A stretch of DNA of 43,196 nt from Tubiluchus corallicola (taxonomy: Eukaryota; Priapulida; Priapulimorpha; Priapulimorphida; Tubiluchidae): assembly GCA_030141605.1 (NCBI GenBank), contig JAQGDQ010000441.1, positions 129,001 to 172,196 on the forward strand. The letters run 5' to 3'. Made by a program: the position numbers and the translations under genes. The notes under the pieces are model-generated. The model was not told the origin of the DNA. It made no database searches and saw only the letters and a program-made list of their open reading frames with translations. Positions 1 to 12,900 of this stretch are shown here, one piece after another. How positions within the stretch are numbered: position 1 is the stretch's first letter; the number at the start of each line of letters is the position of its first letter.

Positions 1-640
1 AATGATTTTTCATATACAATCCCATTTTCAAGTCCTCTAAAAAGTAGACATTTTAACATTATTAATACTGCAAAAGCGTTTCTGATAATTAAACGTTAAA
101 TTAAAAACTTAATTAGCAGGGGGCAAACCCTACTATTGATATCATCACAAACTAACGTGATTTTCAGCAGCAAAAATATTTCATGAGCATGTTGCACGTG
201 TTTGCAAAAGAGAAAATTGAAGTACAGTGCTACTGTAAGATATTCAGTGTGTTGTATTAAAGCTAGACAAGTTTTAAGATGAAAATTCAAATTTTAAATT
301 TACCGCTGGTCTCATACATGAGCTATCGAGCATATGTAGGTCATCACAAACTAACACATCTGAACTGAGAGGTACAACACCCGTTTTTTGTGCAATGCAT
401 TTCGGAAATACAGGCACTAGTGCCCATCTAAGTAGAGAATGGTTGAAATGCAGGCAACAGCGAAGAACTAGTGGCGCGAACGTGAAATTGTGTATGTGAA
501 ATTTCAAGTAAGTCATTTCTGAAAAAATAGTATGTTTCCTTTCAATATTTTAAGGAGTAGATTGTTTTGACCTACAGTTTAGGATTGGATCCAGTTTTGC
601 TTTAAATTTGATTTAAAATTTTACAACTTTCGAAGTGTTA
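1..640 (+). repeat. Family-A inverted-repeat element, copy 1 (truncated by window edge)
   Basis: Positions 30-300 match the reverse complement of about 1920-2190, including the shared AAAATTGAAGTACAGTGCTA stretch. Positions about 460-620 resemble 15340-15420 joined to about 15715-15770, where a SINE interrupts the second copy. The region lies in the intron upstream of the first visible TBC1D5 exon. No transposase was seen. Confidence 0.6.
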
Positions 641-851
641 GTCTAAAATCTTCCAGAAACTGCTAAATTTACATTCTACAACTAATTTCTCAGTAATTTC
701 AAGAGCAACCGATGATGTATTTAAGTATTTTACAAAGAATTTGAAGCATCATATTATATCGTATTCATTCAGGCATTGTTTTCACTGTAATGAAGTTTCT
801 CTGCTCAAACATTTGTGCATTTCAGCAGCTTAACTTAACATTTTTTTGCAG

Positions 852-921
852 CGCAATGTTCTGTGAACTAATGCAAACCGTTGAACCATGGTATCAGACG
901 AAAGAATTATTTCCACAACGA
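852..921 (+). CDS. TBC1D5: TBC1D5 exon (first in window)
   Basis: A T-rich tract ending TTTTTTTGCAG precedes the exon and GTGAGT follows it. The first base completes a codon begun upstream. It encodes MFCELMQTVEPWYQ and neighbours, matching the TBC1D5 helix before the RPQD segment. It ends in phase 0. Confidence 0.85.
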
Positions 922-3900
922 GTGAGTATCAGTTTGCAGGGTGTTACACTCAAATACACCATAATCATGATCATAATAATCTCCGTACATCTTTCATCTT
1001 TTCAAAGTATTTAGTTGTAAAGTTAGTTCAGTTTTGGATCAATCAATTTTGTATTTTCGATATTTAGTCGCAGGTACAAGACACGATGACAGTGCCGTTG
1101 TTTTCTCGTCCGCAAGATACGAACCCGTCGAATGTGTTGGTAAATAAACTGAATCGAATTCAAGACTGGCTGCTTAAGAAACATGATATAGAGTTGTATG
1201 TACACCTTGAGCAAATGGACATTGCACCTCAACTTTACGGAATGTGAGTCATTTAATATTTGCATTACATTACGTTACACATTACATTACGTTACGCGAT
1301 GATTTTCCATATCTTACCCCACCTCGAAGTATCGTAAACCGTGTTCTAAACTAGTGGTGTTCTAAATGATATGCTATTTAACAGACTAGTGACTGCAGAA
1401 TCAATGAAACACTTTTGAAAACTGCCTTATGATGGACTCGTGTTTGTTGAGACGAGATCATTATTAAAGCTCAGCGAAGAATCTGAGACGACACAAGAAT
1501 CCACAGTATCCGTTGAGAAAAAATGCTTCATTGCTGCCGCTGGAATTTTATTTACTTTGAGATACAAGCTGCACGCGACACACCTGTTTCATCATTAAAC
1601 CAAGTAACACAAACTTTGATCACAGCTGCTGCAGCCTTAACTGGTACTTTAAGGACAGTAGTACTTTTTAAACTGTGCAAAGGCCAGTTCCTTAAAGGAA
1701 GACAGGATGATTTTTCTTATGCTACACCATTTTCAAGTCCGATAAAAGTATATATTTTAACACAATTAATGCTGCAAAAGTGTTTCTGATAATTAAATAG
1801 TCGGTTAAAAATTTAATTAACGGCAGGCAAGCCCAACTATTGATGATAAAGGCACTATATCTTCCAGTTCATGTGCGTTTGAATGCGATGTGGTGCACAC
1901 GTTCGACAGCTCATGTGTGAAACTTAAATTTATAAACTTAAAATTTGCCTCGTTCTTGTATATCACACTGAATATCTTACAGTAGCACTGTACTTCAATT
2001 TTCACTTTCACAAACACGTGTAACACGCTCAAGGAATATTTGTGCTGTTGAAAATTATGTTAGTTTCTGATGTCATCAATAGTTGAGCTCGCTCGCTGTC
2101 AATTAAGAGTTCAATCTATTATCTAACTATCAGAAACACTTTTGTAGTATTAATTGTGTTAAAATGTATACTTTTTATCAAATTTTAAATGTGCATCACA
2201 AACACATGACCAGGGCTAAAAGGTCATATTATTTATTGTTTATGCAGACGCTGGGTACGACTGCTGTTTGGAAGGGAGTTTCCTATGCAAGATCTGCTGG
2301 TTCTCTGGGATGCCATCTTTGCAGACAGCAACGCTTTCGATCTTGTTGAGTACATGTTTGTAGCAATGCTCATCTTTATTCGAGATAAACGTGAGTGCAC
2401 TTCTCGTCATACATTAACACTTAGTTTCTCGTTCTTAAGCGTATAGAAATTCTTGGAAATGAGGGATTAGCTGTCACATTCACGTGGCCGACGAATAGGT
2501 GCGGTACCGTAATAAGCATGATCATAAACTGCAGTGTTCGTCTGTGACATCAGCGTGACGGAGAACTCATTTTCGAGACATCACAGCAGCGTCTTGCAGC
2601 AATCTTCACTTACGCAAATGTGGTTGATGCGCAGGGAAGATGCCTAATATTAACTTTATTAAATTCACAGCCCCCAATAACTGGAATAAAATAAGTGCCC
2701 AAGTACAAATACACAAAACTATTTATAGTTTCAAAAAGTACTTGAAAAGGACCATTTTTGATTCATACTTATAATACAATTTTAATGGTTCCATGTCTCA
2801 TGCAGTCGCAATATATGGCCTCCAATCAATTATAATGCTATTTTAATATACTTCTAGGTAAATTAAACATACACTGTGGTCGTTTCTTCTCCTCTTTTCC
2901 TTCTTCCTATCCCTAATCTTACTATTTTTTCCATTCCATCATGTCTACTAACCCTAACCATTCTTTTATTCACTCATTTCTGCCACCCTAACAAGCTAAG
3001 TTTTCAAGGTGTCATACAGCAACTCTTTTATTTGGTTATTTTGACTTCATCAACCTATACTGTTTCTTTTTTTCAATAATATTGTATGTTGATGTATTGT
3101 ATATGTACTGCTGGAGTGAAATAAATTGATTGATTTGATTGATTGAACAAGCTATGGTTAGTTTGTGATGTAAGCAATAGCTGTGTTTGGTTGCCGTTAA
3201 TTAACTTTCCAAGGTAAGTATTCAAATATAAGAAAGAATTGCTAACTTTTATAAACTAGAAAATGTATATTTTGGACAGTAAATTAAAACGAGATTGAGT
3301 CCTAATCAATCGTGAGGCTGCTTTCCATTAACCCTCTTCTATTTGTTAACCCATTTATACATTTTATGATACCTTTATTGTATCTAAATAAACCACTAAA
3401 CCAACGTCTTTTTACTTTATTTCAGTGTTACGAAGCGACTATCCAGGCTGCTTAACCACACTGATGAAATATCCTCCTGTCACAGACATCTTTTACGTAA
3501 TAGAAAAGGCTTTGCATTTGCGAAATCCTAAGGTGGAATAATTTTAATGTGTAAATACTGTACAATTATTAAAGCTGGGTTTCAGTGCACAGGGCTTTGT
3601 ACTTACATGCACTTAGTCACACCTAACTGTTCTTTCATTTAGCTGGATCACTAAACATTAAATTTGTTTTGATAATGCAAACAAGAAATGCCTTTTCTTA
3701 CTCATGCACTGCAAGTAGTGCAATTACACACTTGCATTGTTTTTTTAACTCGCCCCTAGATGGCAGTCAAGTACGACTGCAAGTAGTGCAATTACACACT
3801 TGCATTGTTTTTTCAACTCGCCCCTAGATGGCAGACAAAAAATTGCTCAGTCACCACAGCAACGTCAACTTTAGCAATGCCCATTACGGCAGTATGATGT

Positions 3901-6900
3901 TAGAAGCTACAGCAGAACAATGAACATAACAGCTACATGTCACAAACACCATGGTAATCTGTTGTTCCAGCTAAGCTGTGCCTTGCTGCTGTGTGAAATG
4001 TTACGCTTTTTTTTTACAAATATCATTAGCGCACAAAAACTTTATGTCCTAAATTTGCATAAATAACATATTCCGGTTGGATATTTCATTAGTTATTTGA
4101 AGATACTGGCTGTTTTTGTTTAAGTAGGAAAATAATTTAACTACTTGAGAAAAACCCGCAGGTAACCCCATGATAAACCCTTCATTTATTGAAAAAAACA
4201 GCATTAAATACTTAATAGATTTACAGAAAATCCACAAAACCCAAAAATGATCTTAACATAATAATGTGATCATTATAAAGTTTAAGAAGCGCTCTTAATA
4301 GATCTGTTGACTGTTTTTACCTGCAAATGCTCATTGTAATAAAATTAACGAATAATTTGTGTAAAAAGTGAAATTTCTCAATGGCCAACAAGTTGATCAG
4401 GCAAATCAATGAAACTTGTAATTGCAATATTTTCTGTCGCATGTCAACTATTTTTCAGAAGTGCCGAGTACGACTCTCAATTATACGATCTGATATTCCA
4501 AAGATTTACCGTATTTTCCCGTGTATAAGAGACCCTTTTTTGCTCAGAATTTTCACTTTAAAAATAGGGGGTCTCTTATACATGGGAGTAAGTCTTTTCA
4601 ATAAGATGCATAAATTGTGACACTAATGATTTTAAAGAAATAAGTGCTCTACAACTGTTTTGCGTGTCGCGTTCGACTATGAAGCGGTTGTAAGCAATAC
4701 AAGCATCGTGACACAGGCATTATCTCCTCGTTTTCTCTTTTCCTGTTACGGGTTTGCAGGTACGCACTTTAATATATACCAGTACTCTTTTTCTACAACA
4801 CATTAACTGGTTTTATTTTGTTTTCAGTACCGCACTGAGTTGAAAAAAGTTGTACTCTACCCTCTAAAAATGTCCGTCTGAAAAAACTTTTTTCCAGAAT
4901 TTTTGCCTAAAAATTGAAGGGGTCTCTTATACACAAGGGTCTCTTATACACGGGAAAATACGGTAAATTAAATTGCTGTATCAGAGATTAAACATCGTAA
5001 TAATGCAAAGTTAATTCTTAGTGGCAATAATAGTCATATTTAATGAAAAAACAATTGAAAAACAAAAAAGCAGAGCACTACAAATCAATGCTCTGGCCAT
5101 AATTAATAACATAATACAGTAAGTTCTCGCTTAACGACGCTAATGCATTCCAGCAAAATGCGACGTTAAGTGAAACGTTGTTAAACGAAGCCAAGACCTC
5201 CATAGAAAGGAATGTGTAAGAATTGAGATACGTTCCAGAGGCAAAAATCAATGCTGCTTAAGTCATATAAATTAAATATTTTATGAGTTTTAGTCATGTT
5301 CCTACTGATTAATTTCTTTCTGCTTGCGTGAAACCACCTATCTTACTTACCTAGCTGCCGGTTTCTCTTTAGTTAACGTTCAAGTCTAAACAGGAGTTAA
5401 ACAATAAACACTACAGCAGAGTAAAAGCCAAGCCCTGGGCTACCTTGGAAATTTTATCTAGAAACTTAGTATGCACTAGACTAGTTCCTGTTATGAACAG
5501 GTTGCAGGCAAAATTCCTTTGCATAAAGTTTGTTCCCAAGTTTCGCTTGATACAGACAGCTGGCATTTGGTTGTCGCTGGGAAGCAAAAACATATATACT
5601 TGTGTAATAATTGCAGTGTTTACGATACCAGTGTGTTTTCAGAACAGAATAATGCAATACGTACTGTTTTAAGACATCAAACTGTGTAAAAAAAAGTTGT
5701 TGATAAAATAAAAGTTAGCTTTGTGCAGAGCAAAAGATCCTTGTTAAAACAAAGCAGTGCATCGTTAACTGAAAAAAAGGCGTCAAATGTTCCAAGTCAT
5801 TAAAACGAAACGTCGCTAAACGGGGAGTCGTTAAGCGAGGCTTACTGAAATTCAGTTTGGTGATCATACAAAAGATGTATGGAAGGAGTTTACAATTCCC
5901 CGCACAATACCCTAACCCTAATCTAACCGTAATCCTAAACCGTACCCAACCTTTACCCTAATCTAACCGTAATCCTAAACCGTACCCAACCCTAACCCTA
6001 ATCTAACCGTAATCCTAAACCGTACCCAACCCTAACCCTAATCTAACCGTAATCCTAAACCGTACCCAACCCTAACCCTAATCTAACCGTAATCCTAAAC
6101 CGTACCCAACCCTAACTCTAATCTAACCGTAATCCTAAACCGTACACGACCCTAACCCTAATCTAACCGTAATCCTAAACCGTACCGACCCTAACCCTTT
6201 AACCTAATCCTAAACGTCAACCCTAACTCTAATCTAACCGTAATCCTAAACCGTACACGACCCTAACTCTAATCTAACCGTAATCCTAAACCGTACACGA
6301 CCCTAACTCTAATCTAACCGTAATCCTAAACCGTACCCAACCCTAACCCTAATCTAACCGTAATCCTAAACCGTACCCAACCCTAACCCTAATCTAACCA
6401 TAATCCTAAACCGTACCCAACCCTAACTCTAATCTAACCGTAATCCTAAACCGTACCCAACCCTAACCCTAATCTAACCGTAATCCTAAACCGTACCCAA
6501 CCCTAACCCTAATCTAACCATAATCCTAAACCGTACCCAACCCTAACCCTAATCTAGCCGTAATCCTAAGCCGTACCAACCCTAACCCTAATCTAGCCAT
6601 AATCCTAAGCCGTACCAACCCTAACCCTAATCTAGCCGTAATCCTAAGCCGTACCCAACCCTTACCCTAACTCCGACCCAAACCCTAATAAGAAAATAAC
6701 GCAACAAGCTCATTTCACTACTATGAACTATTGTGATATTTACCAATTACACTTATACTATTTTATTATTTAGGCTAAATTTCAAATTAAAGAATTTCTT
6801 CCACAATTTTGCACCCCAAAAATTTGATGCCCTAGATAACTGCCTAGTTTGCCTTAATGGTACAGCCAACCGTGCATAGGTATGTAATACCTTTTCAGAG

Positions 6901-9900
6901 GTAAGTCAAAATACTAATTAGTCATGATTTTTCAGAAATTTGCCAAACCTTCACATTATCCAGGACAGCTTCCAAGCAAAGTATCTTCAAACAGACAACC
7001 GGAAATGGCTGTAAATACTTCCTCTCGTGTAGCCAGCTTCAAACAGCAGACTGCAACTAGACCAAAGTCTCTAAGTCTGTCTAGCGCTAGTTCCATTACT
7101 GATGCCAAACACGAGAATTCTGTGTCAAAACAACCAAAGACAGGTGAGTATCTGATAATATGTATTAACTACAAAGATACGAGTGCGTTAAAAGTAATGT
7201 TTAATAATGTTAAAAATCATGCAATCCAGTTGGCGTAGTTATCTAGTATGAAAACTCTCGATCCAAGGGATCAAATTGAGGTTAGCCATTTTCATTTGAA
7301 GCCATCTTTAAGTTTGATGTTAGCTTGTATTCTACTGGCTTCACTGATGGGATGAATTCGTTCACTTGCAAACGCGCTTCAGAAACTTTCTAGTGACATC
7401 AGTTCAAGTTACTGATGTTCGTCGCATTCCTCAGTTTACGAAAAAGTAAATCGTGAATCGATTCTTTTGCGTACTTTGGAATTTACCAATTTTTGAAAAC
7501 GTTTTTTCGTTTTTTCTTCATTTGTAGTTTGCTAGGAAAAGTTGGATATGAAGTTCAAGTTTGCCTTCTAAGCGAACTCTTTCATGTTTAAGTTAAGTCA
7601 CCATCAATAATTGAGCTCGCCTGCCGTTAATCAAGTTTTTAATCTATTATTTAATTATCAGAAACGCTTTTGCAGTATTAATTGTGTTAAAATGTATACT
7701 TTTTATCAGATTTGAGAACGGGGTGGTAAAGGAAAAATCATCCTGTCTTCCTTTAACTTTCAGGTTCAACTGCACAGTTAAGCCATCCACTACAAGACGT
7801 ACAAGGTGTTGAGATCAGTCCAAACGTTTTGACTGAACCGATTGATAATCCATCTTTCACTGCTAAACCACAAGGAAAATCTAAGAAACCTGTTGTTCCG
7901 CCAAAAGTACATCCAACTTCACCAGCTAGAGTCACGGGCATTTCACGAGTATGTTACATTAATAGTTTTTGACGCTTAAAAGGGGAAGAAAAGGGAGTTT
8001 TAAAGTAGATCCCTGAGAACTTCCCATACAAAGTTATATTTCTTAGCATTGGACTTACCTGTAATTGGAAAAGAAATTTCTCAGTAATTGAAAACATTTG
8101 TGCCGCCTGGTAAAACGGCACTGCATCGCCATTCCAGTGTGCACCACTGATTCACCAACAGCACTGTGTCGCCATCCCAGTGTGCACCACTGATTCACCA
8201 ACAGCACTGTGTCGCCATCCCAGTGTGTACCACTGATTCACCAACAGCACCGCACCGCCATCGCAGTGTGCACCACTGATTCACCAACAGCACTGTGTCG
8301 CCATCCCAGTGTGCACCACTGATTCACCAACAGCACTGTGTCGCCATCCCAGTGTGCACCACTGATTCACCAACAGCACTGCATCGCCATCCCAGTGTGC
8401 ACCACTGATTCACCAACAGCACTGTGTCGCCATCCCAGTGTGCACCACTGATTCACCAACAGCACTGTGTCGCCATCCCAGTGTGCACCACTGATTCACC
8501 AACAGCACTGCGTCGCCATCCCAGTGTGCACCACTGATTCACCAACAGCACTGCGTCGCCATCCCAGTGTGCACCACTGATTCACCAACAGCACTGCGTC
8601 GCCATCCCAGTGTGCACCACTGATTCACCAACAGCACTGCATCGCCATCCCAGTGTGCACCACTGATTCACCAACAGCACTGCGTCGCCATCCCAGTGTG
8701 CACCACTGATTCACCAACAGCACTGCGTTGCCATCCCAGTGTGCACCACTGATTCACCAAAAAACACGTTATTGCTCTTACCGACAATATACATTAATGT
8801 GAAATTTTGCCTAGTTTGTGACGTGTGCGCTACAAATGCTCTGATTGTATTTCCAAACATTACACAATGTTATCAAAATTTGTTTAAAATGCCTCACCGT
8901 TAAAATTGCTGCGCTTAACGATCATCGCAGGAGTTCAAATTACAAGCTCTTTACCTAGTAAGACACCACAAGTGAGTTAAAATAGCGAGACAAATTTTTT
9001 AATCTTTATTTATGAAGATCGATTCCCTGTGCTTTAACTTTGATGGTATATATCAGTGTTTCAAACCTTTTGTTGACGGCGACCCCTTTCAAGAACTCTT
9101 CATCATATCGCGGCCACACGAAGAACATAATCACATGTTATACTATTACACATCATTATCATTTGCATTTATTAATTTTAACTTACTAATCAACAAATTA
9201 TTGAACAATGAGTGATTAATATTTTATTAGATTAATCCTATGATCAACTTAAGGCGGGATAAAACTTCGTCGAGTAACGATGCTGCGAAGTCAGACGTGC
9301 CCAAAGCAGGAAAAGATTCATTCTTCAAGAAGAATTTTTTACAGAGATCTATATCGAAGGAAGTAAGTTAATTTAACTTTTTAATTGTGTTAAGATTATT
9401 AATTGAGAAAGACATTTAATTCTAGCATTTCTGCAGGATGTATTTACTAACTAATATCTTCCTATGTTGTCCTAATCTCCAACGCTCTTCTTTTTCGTGT
9501 TTTATCTCTTCTGCCACACGTTCCTTTTTCTCCTTCTCTTTCTTTTGTTTTTCCTGCTAGTTTTTTTCCCTTCTTTTTCTTCTTACTATCTTCATGTTGC
9601 TGCCTAACATTATTGTAGCTTAAATTATTATTTACGAGAACAATGACCCAATCATGTCATTCTACTGCTAAACTACTTTCCTCATTTCTCATACACACAA
9701 TACATATTACTCACGTTGTTAAATTTTTCCAGAGAAATTGTTAGTAAACAGCTTTCATAAACGGCTGTAATCTTCATAATCCTTTAACACCCCCCTCCCC
9801 GCTCCCGACCTGTTAGTGTCTCTGAGAGGCATTTATGACAACTTCAAAAGTCTCAGTTGAATTTTCATATAAACCACTGATCTTTATTTCTGCAATGTTT

Positions 9901-12900
9901 AAAAATTGAAATAGAAAGGCAAAGGTGACTGACATTGGCTAATTTAGATAGATTGTTACATAGTTTAGTCCATTCATAAATATTAGTGAATAAATAAAAA
10001 TTATTAGAAGTAAACTTACATCGTTGCGGCATATATCTAATGAAAAACAATTTCGCTAGCTTGTACAAGACACATGTTTACTCATACAACAGAACAGCAT
10101 AAATGAAAAACGTGACTAGGTCAATGCCCACACTTTAAACTTTCTAGCTAGATGGAGCCACCTTGGCTACAAAATTAAAATTTATTAAGTCAGGTTCACA
10201 CTGGCCTCAATACGACCTCTTGGACTCCACACACCCCTAATTTTTTTTCACGACCTCCCCAATCAAGCTCAGTAAATGAGAGTTCAATCAGATGGCTGTT
10301 GTTGCATAGCAGAAACTAACTTTCTGAATAGCTGTTCAGTTTTCGACAGACTGACTCTCATGTCTCCACAGATGTCAAGGCGGTTTCGCGCTTTTGTCTT
10401 GATTGTCACCATCGTTGAAAAGCCTGCTTCACACCGGAAAACCTTCACTAGGAGCTTTACAGTGGACAGTGGTCAACACCTCGAATTGTTGGCACAGTCG
10501 ACACAGATGTCTGATTATTATATAACACTATTTTTTAAAATTATCTAAGAGGCTTCTCAGGTACCCCTTGTGGTGTTCCCTGGTACCCCCAAGGGTCACT
10601 AGTACCCCACATTGGGAACTGAGATTTTAACATATTTTTGAAGATGAGCATTTTTAAAGTTTATCTGGTTTTACATTTATCTTCAATTCTATGTACAGGG
10701 TGGTACATAATTTTTGCTGGGGGGTACAAGAACAGTAAGTAACATGAAACTATTAATGAAACAATGAAGCATCACAGGTTTATTGTAAAAGCCCCACACA
10801 TCTCACACACCATGAAATCTTGGGGGTGGAATAACAGCTGTGACCTGAAATCTCTTGGATTATTATTTTTTAATTGAGTGGCCTAGATATCAGTGGCAAT
10901 AAATGCCCTGGTGAACCATTTTAACAAGTTCCTTAAATTTGGTTGACTTGATAGATACAAACCAGTTGGAATTCAACTCCGTTCACTGAGTGAAAGGCGA
11001 TATTTCAATGATTAATCGTATAATGAACCGTTTATTATCTCGGAACGATTAGTCTTTGCGTCTTTGTAATTTCTGTAAGGTTTGCTGACAGTTAAACACC
11101 AGTAAAAGCATCAAGCAACACTAGAATGACACTGAAAATGGTGATTTCGTTACTGATCATCAGATCTCAATGACATTTCTTCATGAAGTGACAAAAGAGC
11201 AGTAAAAACGTGGCTGGCTGGCGTGGTAACTACCAACCAACCGAAAAATTTGACGAAATTCCGAACTCTCAGTGCGACTTCACAAAAAGCTATCACAGTT
11301 CGATGCTTGGAGGAAAACCAAGTCATAGAACATCGATGGTAAATCAGCTTCACTTGATGTTATACTAAAAATTCACCGTCGCTCAACCTCACCAAACACA
11401 TTAGAGGTATCTTGAAGGACAGACTGACCTGTAAGATGGTAAAATAATCACACCATTGATCAGTATTCAACAAGTAAATACTAAAGATGTGTGAGGGATC
11501 TTGAATTCTTCAACTTACGGTTTTTATATCATGTCCCTCAAGACTGCAGACTGTGCAAGACGTATGGGCCTTCCACATTAAATTTTGCGTGCGGGTATGA
11601 TAGATGCGCAATTGTTTCAGCAATACTTTGTTATAATAAATCTTTCTGTAATTATTTCTCGTCCTTAGTGAAAAGTTATGTACCACCCTGTAGGTCTGCA
11701 GAAATTTCATCTTCATTAACTAACTTATTTCAGGCCGTTGAAGAATGGGGAAGAGACATGGCGGTGTTACAGAGTCGTCTTACAAACTTGGAATCTTTGT
11801 GCACTTACTGCTCTTCAAGTATGGATGCTCACTTAGGTACGAAATTCACACTTGTTTGTAAAGCTATTTTTCCAGGTTGATAATTCTGTAAATTAGGAAA
11901 AATGTTGTTAGGATTGACAGGATTGTCTACCCATGTGTTAAACATCCTGCTAATGTTTTTCTTTTACTAATAGGTATCTTTACTACCTTTGTTAGTTTAT
12001 TAATAAAAGGTATAAATCAATTAAAATGAAAATATTCATTCATCGCAGCCGATATCTGTATCCGTTTCCACTTGGAAAATGCTCTTAGCTTATAACCAGC
12101 AAATACCAGTAATACAAAAAATTTTGAATATATTATTGTAACATTAATTTTGCGAAATAATCACTAATATTCTCATAATTTGTACCCCATCCCTCACCAT
12201 AGCCCATTTATTACATCATTTACTTCATCCTTAATTACATTAAGTTATCTACAGAAGCATGCATAATTATAATCATTTTTTCATTTAAGTAAGGTGAGTG
12301 TGTTAATGACCATATGGTCGTACACTCATTTTATTTAAAGTTTATTATTGTGTATGATATTGTACTTTTGTGTTTGAAATTCATAGTGCTATTGAACGGG
12401 ATCGTTCCCCACATGCCTTTTTCCCGTGCCCCGTAGTGTCCAGGATATGTCCCTCAAGAATTGGGCTCATAAGTTATACCAATGTCCATTTACGAAGAAA
12501 TCAACAGCAATAGGGATCGCTGTCTTCTATAACGAAGGGCAACCTTAAATATGTAAATAAACTTGCTGCGTTTATGCAAAGGAGCATTAATTGTCCCTGC
12601 TGGCGAAGGGCAGACGTAGTACAGATTTAAACAGGTTCTTGGTGGTGCAGAATTTCAATAATGCTACGATCATCAAAAACTGTCGCGCTTGTAGCTAATC
12701 TTGATTTTAGCTCTCTAGCAAAGAACATATTTAAGTAAAAAACAGCAGTAGACAAATGTTTTTAATTTTTGAGTTCACTTTGCATGGTGAACGTCCATGA
12801 CTGCATTCGGTTCTTCTGCATTTAGAATGTCGTTCGCTCATCTGTGTTGCAGAGGATTCAGAACCTGGAACCGGTTACGAATCTGTCCCAAATTTGGTGC

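Noticed and set aside
5411-5672. Overlapping 60-75 codon frames inside the MITE at 5117-5847
   Set aside because: Both strands are open over the same bases and neither product resembles a transposase.
5905-6690. True telomere
   Set aside because: The CCCTAA motifs are part of a 40-bp unit, and gene exons lie on both sides.
6761-6935. Additional TBC1D5 exon after the acceptor-like TTATTATTTAG near 6772
   Set aside because: Frames close quickly with stops and the phases already join exon 4 to exon 5 without it.
11491-11880. 129-codon plus-strand frame as an independent gene
   Set aside because: Its 3' part is TBC1D5 exon 8; the 5' part runs through the end of a DNA transposon and an intron.
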